Origin: Pseudomonas rhizophila
GTDB taxonomy: Bacteria > Pseudomonadota > Gammaproteobacteria > Pseudomonadales > Pseudomonadaceae
Direction: 5' to 3'
NCBI RefSeq assembly: GCF_003033885.1
Contig: NZ_CP024081.1
Span: forward strand, 2,090,467 to 2,154,466
DNA: 64,000 bases
Position numbers and translations under genes: made by a program. The notes under the pieces were generated by a model. The model was not told the origin of the DNA. It saw only the letters and a list, made by a program, of their open reading frames with translations, and did no database searches. Of the stretch, positions 52,217-59,365 are shown in pieces; position 1 is the first letter of the stretch, and each line of letters begins with the position of its first letter.

Positions 52217-53338
52217 ATGGTGAGTCAACGATTGACCCATAACGCCATTCAACGTCTTTTGCTGAAACGCTTCGCCTTGGCGGCCGCGACTTACGCGCTG
52301 GCACTGGTGTTGTTGTGGTTGGCATATTTCAGTGGTCATTACCTCGATTCGTTGCGCGATGTCATCATCGGCAGCGTGTTGGTGGTGTTGTGCCAGGCAG
52401 GGCTGTTCGCGCTGTTTATCACCGACCGCAATCTGCGGTTCGCCGACCCCAGTCTTACTGAAATACAGGTACTGATCGGCCTGGGCTGGCAGACCTGGAT
52501 GATGGCGCATCTGGACCAGGCTCGGGGCGTGTTCCTGGTGTTCTATGTGCTGATCCTGCTGTTCGGGCTGTTCCACTTGTCCCGTCGGGCTTTCGTGCGC
52601 TGCGCGATGCTGGTGTTTTTCAGTTTCACCGCCATTACCCTCTGGGACGGTTACTTCTTCAGGCTTCCTGACCCCACGCTGGCCGCGTTACAGGTGTGCG
52701 TGCTGTTTATCGTGCTGGTGTGGCTGGTGCTCTATGCCAGTTACGTACAGAACTCGCGCCAACGCATGCGTCAGCGGCGGTTTGCCTTGCAGGCACATCA
52801 GGACACCCTGCGCGGCATGATGCGTCAGCTCGAAGATCTGGTGGCCACGGATGAACTGACCGGCTTATTCAACCGCCGGCACTTCCTGCGCCTGGCGTCC
52901 CGTGAGCTCAACACACTCCGGCCCAATGTTGCCCATGGCCTGGCCTTGATCGACCTCGACCATTTCAAACGCATCAATGACCTGCACGGCCACGCCGCCG
53001 GTGATCAGGTGCTTCAGGCGTTCGCCAGCATCGCCACGGCCTGCCTGCGCGAAGGTGATGTGCTGGCCCGTTACGGTGGCGAAGAGTTCGTCATGCTGCT
53101 GCCGGCCTGCGACCCCTCGCGGCTGACGGCCTGTTGCGAGCGGCTGCGCCTGGCATTTACTGAAGTCGAGTTGATCGGCTTGCAGATCGGCTCCCTCAGC
53201 CTGTCGGTGGGCATGACGATGCTGGAGACCGGCGACGACCTGGACAACGCATTGCAGCGTGCCGATCAGGCCTTGTACCGTGCCAAGCGAGACGGCCGCA
53301 ATCAGTGCGCCGCTGCCTGGGAGAATGTCGATGCCTGA
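52217..53338 (+). CDS. sadC: Membrane diguanylate cyclase, SadC-like
   Basis: 373 residues. Five or six hydrophobic segments in residues 1-180, then a GGDEF domain (about 205-365): ATDELTGLFNRRHFL, LIDLDHFKRINDLHGHAAGD, active-site GGEEF and LSVGMTMLETGDD. All catalytic residues are present, so it should synthesise c-di-GMP at the membrane. No RxxD inhibitory site (REGD lies at the position, which fits R-x-x-D, so product inhibition is in fact possible). Position between fumarase and the ferredoxin reductase matches SadC (PA4332), which promotes surface attachment. It seems shorter than the P. aeruginosa protein. The start ATG at 52217 has a weak ribosome site. Confidence 0.82.
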   Translation: MVSQRLTHNAIQRLLLKRFALAAATYALALVLLWLAYFSGHYLDSLRDVIIGSVLVVLCQAGLFALFITDRNLRFADPSLTEIQVLIGLGWQTWMMAHLDQARGVFLVFYVLILLFGLFHLSRRAFVRCAMLVFFSFTAITLWDGYFFRLPDPTLAALQVCVLFIVLVWLVLYASYVQNSRQRMRQRRFALQAHQDTLRGMMRQLEDLVATDELTGLFNRRHFLRLASRELNTLRPNVAHGLALIDLDHFKRINDLHGHAAGDQVLQAFASIATACLREGDVLARYGGEEFVMLLPACDPSRLTACCERLRLAFTEVELIGLQIGSLSLSVGMTMLETGDDLDNALQRADQALYRAKRDGRNQCAAAWENVDA

Positions 53339-54266
53339 AGTAAAAGTCGCCGACCGGCAGTGGACGGTGGCGGCGGGCAGCAATCTGTTGGACACGTTGA
53401 ATCAGGGCGGCGTGGCCGTGCCCTACAGTTGTCGCGCCGGCAGCTGCCATGCGTGTCTGGTGCAGTGCGTGAACGGTGACGTGCGCGACAGTCGGCCCGA
53501 CGCCTTGAGCCCCGCGCAGCGCGAGCAAGGCTGGCGGCTGGCGTGTCAGTGCCAGGTGATCGAGGATGTGCAGATCCACACCTTTGACCCGCAACGTGAC
53601 GGCCGTGCCGCCCAGGTGACCGCCGCGGATTGGCTGAGCCCCGACGTGCTGCGCTTGCGCATTATTCCTGAGCGGGCGCTGCGTTATCGGGCGGGCCAGC
53701 ACCTGGTGTTGTGGGCCGGCGATGTCGCCCGGCCGTATTCCCTGGCGAGCCTGCCCGAAGAAGACCGCTTCCTGGAGTTTCACCTCGATTGCCGCGAGCC
53801 CGGCCAGTTCATCAATGCGGCGCGACAGATGAAAGTGGGCGACCCGATTTTTCTCGGTGAATTGCGCGGCGGCGCCCTGCATTACGATCCCGAGTGGCAC
53901 GATAAGCCGCTGTGGCTACTGGCGGCCGGCACTGGCCTGGCACCGTTGTTCGGTCTTTTGCGCTCAGCCCTGCATCAGCATCACCAAGGCACCATTCGTC
54001 TTATTCACGTAGCCCATGATGCCGCCGGGCACTATCTGGCCAAACCCCTGGCAGCGCTGGCGGCCAAGCATCAACACCTCACCGTGGAGCTGCTGACCAC
54101 GGCCGAGGCGCCGTCTGCGTTGGCGCAACTGCGGCTTGTTTCCCGGCAAACCCAGGCCTTACTCTGCGGCCATCCCGACCGGGTCGAGGCCTTTGCCAAG
54201 CGCCTCTACCTGGCTGGCCTGCCGCGTAATCAACTGCTGGCCGATGTCTTCCTGACCCGTGGTTGA
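53331..54266 (+). CDS. 2Fe-2S ferredoxin reductase (ferredoxin-FAD-NAD(P) domains)
   Basis: 311 residues. Plant-type [2Fe-2S] domain (1-85) with CRAGSCHACLVQC and a fourth Cys in RLACQCQ; FAD domain with RPYSLASLP (RxYS motif); NAD(P) domain with LAAGTGLAPLFGLLRS and ALLCGHPDRVEAF. Similar to the electron-transfer subunits of oxygenases and to CDP-6-deoxyglucoseen reductases; no partner oxygenase is adjacent. ATG 53331 overlaps the sadC-like stop by 8 nt with GGAGAA upstream, so it is co-translated with that gene. The longer frame to 53259 lies inside the cyclase gene. Confidence 0.88.
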   Translation: MPEVKVADRQWTVAAGSNLLDTLNQGGVAVPYSCRAGSCHACLVQCVNGDVRDSRPDALSPAQREQGWRLACQCQVIEDVQIHTFDPQRDGRAAQVTAADWLSPDVLRLRIIPERALRYRAGQHLVLWAGDVARPYSLASLPEEDRFLEFHLDCREPGQFINAARQMKVGDPIFLGELRGGALHYDPEWHDKPLWLLAAGTGLAPLFGLLRSALHQHHQGTIRLIHVAHDAAGHYLAKPLAALAAKHQHLTVELLTTAEAPSALAQLRLVSRQTQALLCGHPDRVEAFAKRLYLAGLPRNQLLADVFLTRG

Positions 54267-54294
54267 GCGCTGATCTTCAGACGCGAGACCGACC

Positions 54295-55044
54295 ATGACC
54301 GATACCCTGCTGCTTGAGCGCGAACGCGGCCTGTTGACCCTGCGCCTCAATCGCCCGGAAAAGAAAAACGCCCTGACCCGGGCCATGTACAGCCAATTGG
54401 CCCAAGCCCTGGCGATGGCTGACGCCGACCCGCAGATCAGCGCGGTGCTGATCTGCGGGTCTCATGATTGCTTCACCGCCGGCAACGATATTGTCGACTT
54501 TCTCGAACAGCCGCCGGCCGATCTCGACAACCCGGTATTCGAATTCATGCTCAGCCTGCTCGACTGTCGTAAACCGGTAATCGCCGCCGTGGCCGGGCCG
54601 GCTGTGGGCATCGGCACCACGTTGCTGTTGCATTGCGACCTGATCTACGTCAGCCGGGACGCGCGGCTGCGAACGCCGTTCGTCAGCCTGGGATTGTGCC
54701 CGGAATTCGGCTCCAGCCTGATTCTGCCGAGGCTGCTCGGCCAGGCCAGGGCTGCGCAGTTGCTGCTGTTGGGTGAGGGCTTGAGCGGCGAACAGGCGGC
54801 AGCCTGGGGCATCGCCACCGAGGCGCTGGACAGTGGCGAGGCGGCGTTGGCCAAGGCGCGGGACGTGGCACTGCGCTTCGAATCGCTGCCGGCTGAAGCG
54901 GTGCGCATCAGCAAACAACTGATGAAGGCGCCGGATCGGGAACAACTGCGCGCCGTGATCGAAGAGGAGGGCTGGCTGTTCACCCAGCGACTGCGCTCGC
55001 CGGAGGCGGTGGCGGCGCTGTCGGGGTTTATCAACAGGCATTAG
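54295..55044 (+). CDS. Enoyl-CoA hydratase/isomerase family protein
   Basis: 249 residues, crotonase fold. LTLRLNRPEKKNALTRAMY, oxyanion-hole segments ICGSHDCFTAGNDIVDFLE and AAVAGPAVGIGTTLLLHCDLIY, and FVSLGLCPEFGSSLILPRLLG, where Glu (about residue 138) occupies a usual catalytic position. Likely hydrates or isomerises an enoyl-CoA; the physiological substrate is unknown. It follows the ferredoxin reductase by 28 bp and ends just before the REP array, completing the sadC-fdr-ech transcript. Confidence 0.9.
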   Translation: MTDTLLLERERGLLTLRLNRPEKKNALTRAMYSQLAQALAMADADPQISAVLICGSHDCFTAGNDIVDFLEQPPADLDNPVFEFMLSLLDCRKPVIAAVAGPAVGIGTTLLLHCDLIYVSRDARLRTPFVSLGLCPEFGSSLILPRLLGQARAAQLLLLGEGLSGEQAAAWGIATEALDSGEAALAKARDVALRFESLPAEAVRISKQLMKAPDREQLRAVIEEEGWLFTQRLRSPEAVAALSGFINRH

Positions 55045-55065
55045 TTTTGTAGCGCATGGGCTGGC

Positions 55066-55434
55066 GCTATCGCGAGCAGGCTCGCTCCCACATTGGGTTT
55101 GTGTTGAACACGTTATTCATGAACACCACAGATCCCCTGTGGGAGCGAGCTTGCTCGCGAAGGCGTCGGCACATTCAACGTTGGTGCAAGCTGACCCACC
55201 GCTATCGCGAGCAGGCTCGCTCCCACATTGGGTTTGTGTTGAACACATTATTCATGAACACCACAGATCCCCTGTGGGAGCGAGCTTGCTCGCGAAGGCG
55301 TCGGCACATTCAACGTTGGTGCAAGCTGACCCACCGCTATCGCGAGCAGGCTCGCTCCCACATTGGGTTTGTGTTGAACACATTATTCATGAGCACCACA
55401 GATCCCCTGTGGGAGCGAGCCTGCTCGCGATAGC
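55066..55434. repeat. Tandem array of 135-bp REP-containing units
   Basis: GCTATCGCGAGCAGGCTCGC begins at 55066, 55201 and 55336, giving an exact 135-bp period; units differ by very few bases (GAACACGTT against GAACACATT). Each carries two opposed REP elements separated by TTGGGTTTGTGTTGAACAC and a shared linker AACGTTGGTGCAAGCTGACC. The third unit ends in a variant GAGCCTGCTCGCGATAGCG. It fills the gap between convergent ech and pykA genes. Confidence 0.95.
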
Positions 55435-55473
55435 GTCAGCCCAGGCAACACCTTTTTCAGACGGCAAAAACCA

Positions 55474-55505
55474 AAAAGCCCCGCCATTCACATGGCGGGG
55501 CTTTT
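55474..55505 (-). terminator. Terminator of the pyruvate kinase gene
   Basis: AAAAGCCCCGCCAT-TCAC-ATGGCGGGGCTTTT, a perfect 14-bp inverted repeat with tetraloop, 20 bp after the pyruvate kinase stop. Works in both directions. Confidence 0.95.
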
Positions 55506-55524
55506 GTTTTCAGCAACCGGTCAC

Positions 55525-56976
55525 TCAGACCATCGGGTCGCCAACGTGCAGGATTTTCATCCCGTTGGTGCCGCCGATGGTGTGGTAGCTGTCGCCCTTG
55601 GTCAGGATGACCCAGTCGCCGGTTTGCACCACGCCGCGCTTGACCAGTTCATCCACCGCCGCCTGGCTGACTTCGCCCGGTTGCAGGGCGGCCGGGTCGA
55701 ATGGCACGGTGTAGACACCACGGAACATGGCCGCGCGAGCCTGGGTTTCGCGGTGCGGGGAGAACGCGTAGATCGGCACCGAGGAGCGGATGCGCGACAT
55801 GATCAGCGGCGTGTAGCCACTTTCGGTCAGGGCGATGATCGCCTTCACGCCCGGGAAGTGGTTGGCGGTGTACATCGTCGCCAGGGCGATACTCTCGTCG
55901 CAGCGCTCGAAGGTCTTGCCGATCCGGTGGCTGGAGGTCTTGCTGGTGGGGTGCTTTTCAGCGCCGATGCAGATGCGTGCCATGGCCTGCACCGCTTCAA
56001 GCGGGTAGAGGCCGGCGGCGCTTTCGGCCGAGAGCATCACGGCGTCGGTGTAGTCGAGCACGGCGTTGGCTACGTCGGACACTTCGGCGCGGGTCGGCAT
56101 CGGGTTCTGGATCATCGACTCCATCATCTGGGTCGCGACGATCACCGCTTTGTTGTGACGGCGTGCATGCAGAATGATCTTCTTCTGGATGCCCACCAGC
56201 TCCGCGTCACCGATTTCCACGCCCAGGTCGCCACGGGCCACCATCACGGCATCGGAAGCCTTGATCAGGCCGTCGAGGGTTTCGTCGTCGGCCACGGCTT
56301 CGGCGCGTTCGATCTTGGCCACCAGCCAGGCGGTGCCGCCGGCTTCGTCGCGCAGTTGACGGGCGTATTCCATGTCAGCAGCGTCGCGGGGGAAGGACAC
56401 GGCCAGGTAGTCGACTTCCATTTCCGCGGCCAGCTTGATGTCGGCCTTGTCTTTTTCGGTCAGGGCCGGCGCCGTCAGGCCACCGCCACGACGGTTGATG
56501 CCTTTGTGGTCCGACAGCGGGCCGCCGATGGTCACGGTGCAGTTCAGTTCGGTGGCCGTGGCGGTGTCGACGCGCATCACCACGCGACCGTCGTCGAGCA
56601 GCAGCTCGTCGCCCACGCCGCAATCCTTGACCAGGTCCGGGTAGTCGATACCGACCACCTGCTGGTTGCCTTCGGTCAGCGGATGGCTGGTGGAGAAGGT
56701 GAAAGTGTCACCAATCTTCAACTCGATGCGCTTGTTGGCGAATTTGGCGATACGGATCTTCGGGCCTTGCAGGTCACCCAGCAGGGCGACAAAACGGCCA
56801 TGCTTGGCAGCAAGGTCACGCACCAGCTTGGCACGAGCCTTGTGCTCGTCGGGGGTGCCGTGGGAGAAATTCAGACGGGCAACGTCCAGGCCAGCCAGAA
56901 TCAGCTGTTCGAGAACTTCCGGCGAGTTACTGGCCGGGCCAAGGGTAGCGACGATTTTGGTGCGACGGACGGACAT
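55525..56976 (-). CDS. pykA: Pyruvate kinase
   Basis: 483 residues. Converts phosphoenolpyruvate and ADP to pyruvate and ATP. TKIVATLGPASNSPEVLEQLILAGLDVARLNFSHG, LLGDLQGPKIRI, the catalytic lysine region AKIERAEAV, MVARGDLGVEIG, TQMMESMI and VMLSAESAAG are all present. Closer to E. coli PykA than PykF (GINRRGGGLTAPALTEKDKADIKLA). Same relative order to fumA, sadC, reductase and hydratase as in P. aeruginosa. Start ATG 56976, GAGGAGTC upstream. Confidence 0.96.
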   Translation of the reverse strand: MSVRRTKIVATLGPASNSPEVLEQLILAGLDVARLNFSHGTPDEHKARAKLVRDLAAKHGRFVALLGDLQGPKIRIAKFANKRIELKIGDTFTFSTSHPLTEGNQQVVGIDYPDLVKDCGVGDELLLDDGRVVMRVDTATATELNCTVTIGGPLSDHKGINRRGGGLTAPALTEKDKADIKLAAEMEVDYLAVSFPRDAADMEYARQLRDEAGGTAWLVAKIERAEAVADDETLDGLIKASDAVMVARGDLGVEIGDAELVGIQKKIILHARRHNKAVIVATQMMESMIQNPMPTRAEVSDVANAVLDYTDAVMLSAESAAGLYPLEAVQAMARICIGAEKHPTSKTSSHRIGKTFERCDESIALATMYTANHFPGVKAIIALTESGYTPLIMSRIRSSVPIYAFSPHRETQARAAMFRGVYTVPFDPAALQPGEVSQAAVDELVKRGVVQTGDWVILTKGDSYHTIGGTNGMKILHVGDPMV

Positions 56977-57118
56977 GCAAGACTCCTCAGGTTCAAGCGC
57001 CAGCGAAGGCTACTATGCTCTTTGGGTGTAGTCATTGTTCATATGCACTACTTTTTCGTTTCTTTTCGAAATGAACATTCCTGAAAATTTTTGCGCCTCT
57101 ACGGCTTCACATTCCTTC

Positions 57119-57148
57119 TGTGGCGAGGGGATAAATCCCCTCGCCACA
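57119..57148. repeat. Single hairpin of the GAGGGGATAAATCCCC REP family
   Basis: TGTGGCGAGGGGATAAATCC continuing CCTCGCCACA is a 30-bp palindrome; arms fused without the usual centre. Lies between divergent pykA and the lipoprotein gene, within the latter's leader. Confidence 0.85.
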
Positions 57149-57228
57149 AGAGCACTGCCAAGCTGCGTTTTCGGGTTGAAGATTTCCCCACCCAGGTCGA
57201 TACAGAGCTCAAGACAGGAGAACCTCCC

Positions 57229-57603
57229 ATGCGATTCGTGCTTTTTGTTGCCCTGGCCCTGAGCATCACGGGCTGCACCCGTTGGTCGATGAACCACCAC
57301 ATGAACCTGGCCTACAAGGCTTACGAGCGGGGCAATTGTGAGCAGGTGATGCTCGAGTTGTCCAAGGTCGACCGCGCCAGCCGTGCCCGGCGCTACATGC
57401 AGCCGGAAGTCTCGATGATGCGCGGCCAATGCCTGGAACGACAGAAGCTGTTTGTCGATGCGGCGCAAACCTACCAGTTCATCATGACCCAATACCCTAA
57501 CAGCGAATACGCCTTCCGCGCCCGGGCCCGGCTGGAAACCTTGCAGAGCCTGGGTCATTACCCGCTCCGCAGCGCCCCGGTAATCCGCCCCACCGCGCTC
57601 TGA
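57229..57603 (+). CDS. Small lipoprotein with TPR-like region
   Basis: 124 residues. Signal MRFVLFVALALSITGCTRW with lipobox ITGC (Cys16), so probably attached to a membrane. The mature part has two TPR-like helical pairs (NLAYKAYERGNCEQVMLELSKVDR and RKLFVDAAQTYQFIMTQYPNSEYAFRARARLETL), reminiscent of the BamD/YbgF class of outer-membrane assembly or scaffold lipoproteins. AGGAG lies 8 nt before ATG 57229. Function unknown. Confidence 0.85.
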   Translation: MRFVLFVALALSITGCTRWSMNHHMNLAYKAYERGNCEQVMLELSKVDRASRARRYMQPEVSMMRGQCLERQKLFVDAAQTYQFIMTQYPNSEYAFRARARLETLQSLGHYPLRSAPVIRPTAL

Positions 57604-57897
57604 TACCGTCCGTCAATATCATGGCCAGGGGCAATGCCTGGCCACCCCCACCTTGTACGATTGCACAGGATGAAACTATCGTACCGGGGCTGGCTGTCGC
57701 CAAACCTTGAGCTATATTTTGTACAAGAAGTGATTAGAGCCAGGTCTCTAATTCAAGAGGCACCTGTGACCGGCAGAAGTAGAGCCAAGGCGCTTGCAAG
57801 CGTCTGGCACCGGGATCGGGGAGAGCGGGCCTGTTCGTGCCCGTTCCGAAGTATCGATAGCCCCTGGTAGAGGGGCGTTCAAAAAGCGATACAGGAC
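57604..57897. other. 294-bp gap before the PilZ gene
   Basis: No convincing gene. GAGCTATATTTTGTACAAG (57708-57726) looks like a promoter-type AT element, and CCCCTGGTAGAGGGG (57861-57875) is a small dyad shortly before the PilZ start. Confidence 0.35.
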
Positions 57898-58257
57898 ATG
57901 TACAAAAAGAGGCGAATCGAGCGGCATCAGCTGCCGTATTTCCTGCGCGTGTTCAACGGTATGAACGACAAGCCCATCGGCTTTCTGGGCAACGTCTCTG
58001 AGGATGGCCTGATGCTGATCAGCCATTTGCCGCTGATGGTCGGCGCGGACTTTAATCTGCACCTCAAGATCCCTAGCGATGACGGACCGCAGTTGGACAT
58101 TGAATTGAAGGCCAGTTGCCTGTGGTGTCACGAGGATGTGACGCCGCAGCATTTCGACGCCGGTTTCAGCCTCAAGTGGGCGCCGCCGGAGTACGGGCAA
58201 TTGGTGAGTGCGTTGCAGCAGTATTTCAGTTTTCATCCGTTGCCGGAGTCGGCTTGA
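57898..58257 (+). CDS. PilZ domain protein, probable c-di-GMP receptor
   Basis: 119 residues, one PilZ domain. The c-di-GMP loop RRIERHQLPYFLRV supplies RxxxR (R5-R6 to R9), and NVSEDGLML supplies the (D/N)xSxxG motif at about residues 32-37. No other domain, so it would act by binding partners on c-di-GMP capture. ACAGGA stands immediately before ATG 57898, a tight spacing. A decayed, rearranged relative lies 600 bp downstream. Confidence 0.88.
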   Translation: MYKKRRIERHQLPYFLRVFNGMNDKPIGFLGNVSEDGLMLISHLPLMVGADFNLHLKIPSDDGPQLDIELKASCLWCHEDVTPQHFDAGFSLKWAPPEYGQLVSALQQYFSFHPLPESA

Positions 58258-58312
58258 AACCGCCTCTGCAGGAATCGGCCTGACTTTTGCGGGGTTGCCT
58301 CAATCCAACTTG

Positions 58313-58447
58313 TGGGAGCGGGCTTGTTCACGAAAACGGTGGATCAGCTTGCATCAATGCTGAATGTGCCGACTGACCCAGTGTGGGAGCGAGCCTGCTC
58401 GCGATGGCGTACTTGAGATTGCCATCGCGAGCAGGCTCGCTCCCACA
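58313..58447. repeat. REP elements after the PilZ gene
   Basis: A divergent TGTGGGAGCGGGCTTGTTCA copy (58313 on), then a close inverted pair TGTGGGAGCGAGCCTGCTCG and CGAGCAGGCTCGCTCCCACA (58382-58447) with an 18-bp loop. Confidence 0.88.
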
Positions 58448-58490
58448 GGTTCTTCATCGCATCTACGACATTATTCAGTCGGCTTAACCT

Positions 58491-58578
58491 TCAGCGTTGA
58501 ACCTTCGTCTCGTTATCCAGCAACTTCTCCAGCAACAACACGCCCATCTCGCCCATCTGCCTCAAAGAACCGCGGGTG
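58491..58578 (-). pseudogene. Possible C-terminal remnant of a LacI-type regulator
   Basis: On the minus strand an open stretch reads VTRGSLRQMGEMGVLLLEKL followed by LDNETKVQR and a stop, similar to the final helix region of LacI/GalR regulators. There is no upstream coding sequence, so only a fragment remains. Short, so identification is weak. Confidence 0.3.
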
Positions 58579-58590
58579 ACCGTTTGTCCG

Positions 58591-58610
58591 GACTGTCAGG
58601 TATTACAGCT
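58591..58610. promoter_or_regulatory. Degenerate lux-box-like site in the decayed strip
   Basis: GACTGTCAGGTATTACAGCT keeps NNCT-N12-AGNN and most of the core, and is nearly identical to the site at 59265. It lies 107 bp before a 34-codon ORF and probably marks a lost or truncated member of the regulon. Confidence 0.5.
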
Positions 58611-58717
58611 GTTCAATAAGCGAGGAGCCTTGTTCACTGTTCCTCCTCTCGGGTGATATGTGCGTTGTCAGTAAAATTGGAAGGTTTATTGTCCTTACTT
58701 GATTAGAGGAATGGGTC

Positions 58718-58822
58718 ATGAGTAAGGGGGATGATAAGTCGGAAAGCGATCCTTGTTCCTCTCAAAGAGGGGTGATTTCTCCAGGTGGCGCTGTTGAAGC
58801 TTATAAAGAACAATCGATATGA
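58718..58822 (+). CDS. Small ORF (34 residues), possible truncated N-terminus
   Basis: MSKGDDKSESDPCSSQRGVI followed by 14 further residues. AGAGGA lies 8 nt before the ATG and a lux-box-like site lies upstream, the layout seen before the Ig-like gene at 59366. It may be the remaining beginning of another regulon gene whose body is lost. AT-richer than its surroundings. Confidence 0.35.
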   Translation: MSKGDDKSESDPCSSQRGVISPGGAVEAYKEQSI

Positions 58823-58840
58823 TGAGGCAGGTTTAGTTGT

Positions 58841-59080
58841 CTTGTCTTTCATCCCATTCGTGATTCTCAACCAATATAGGATTGAGGTTGACCTGCACTT
58901 GAAAGTCCCTTCGATGAGGGCCGGAACACAACATCCAATTAAAAGGCAAGCTGCCTGAGGTGTCACGAAGACGTAACGCCGCAGCATTTCGACGCCAGCT
59001 TCAGCGTGCATGGGGCGCCGCCGGAGTACGCGCAACTGAACAGGCGTGTTGCTGCAATGAAAGGAAACCCGACTGGATGA
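58841..59080 (+). pseudogene. Rearranged PilZ-gene remnant with internal inversion
   Basis: The segment 58887-59080 resembles the PilZ gene at 57898: VDLHLKVPS matches FNLHLKIPS, then after a frameshift KASCLRCHEDVTPQHFDASF matches KASCLWCHEDVTPQHFDAGF, ending in a stop. The piece that should precede it (LYWLRITNGMKDK, matching LPYFLRVFNGMNDK) is present at 58841-58879 but on the opposite strand. The gene is therefore duplicated, inverted in part and frameshifted; no intact product. Confidence 0.75.
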
Positions 59081-59264
59081 CGTTTGTGCACATCACTTCA
59101 TCACCGGGCGACTAAAGCCGGTCGCGGGTTGTCAGCGACGCGAATCAAGTTGCGGGGCAAGGCCGAGGCGCACAAGCCGGCGGATTCTGGCGGATCTGTA
59201 GTCCGTTGCGCGAGGAAGCGTAGTCAGTTGGGTGCTTCCCTACATCGAGGCGGCCACTGGTCGG

Positions 59265-59284
59265 GACTGTCAGGTATGACAGGT
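59265..59284. promoter_or_regulatory. Lux-box-like site upstream of the Ig-like repeat gene
   Basis: GACTGTCAGGTATGACAGGT agrees with the TcB palindrome at 16 of 20 positions and fits NNCT-N12-AGNN. It ends 81 bp before the ATG at 59366. Confidence 0.7.
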
Positions 59285-59365
59285 GTTTAAGCTGAGGAGC
59301 TGGCTTCTACTGCCCTGAATATCTTGTCAAGACCAGCCAATTGAAAGGTTAACCTGGAGCTAATC

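Noticed and set aside
55066..55434. Tandem repeats considered as a CRISPR array
   Set aside because: Units are 135 bp and almost identical throughout, with no unique spacers and no cas genes; the content is REP elements.
55056..55588. ORFs of 125 and 149 residues across the REP array
   Set aside because: Products are repeated translations of REP sequence (REQARSHIGF, WERACSRR); no gene.
55492..57084. 530-residue ORF antisense to pyruvate kinase
   Set aside because: Same effect; also runs through the pykA terminator and promoter.
57634..57870. 78-residue ORF in the gap before the PilZ gene
   Set aside because: No ribosome site, low-complexity Arg/Ser-rich product and no family resemblance.
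59084..59290. 68-residue ORF before the Ig-like gene
   Set aside because: Ends through the lux-box-like site and lies in the decayed strip; no ribosome site.
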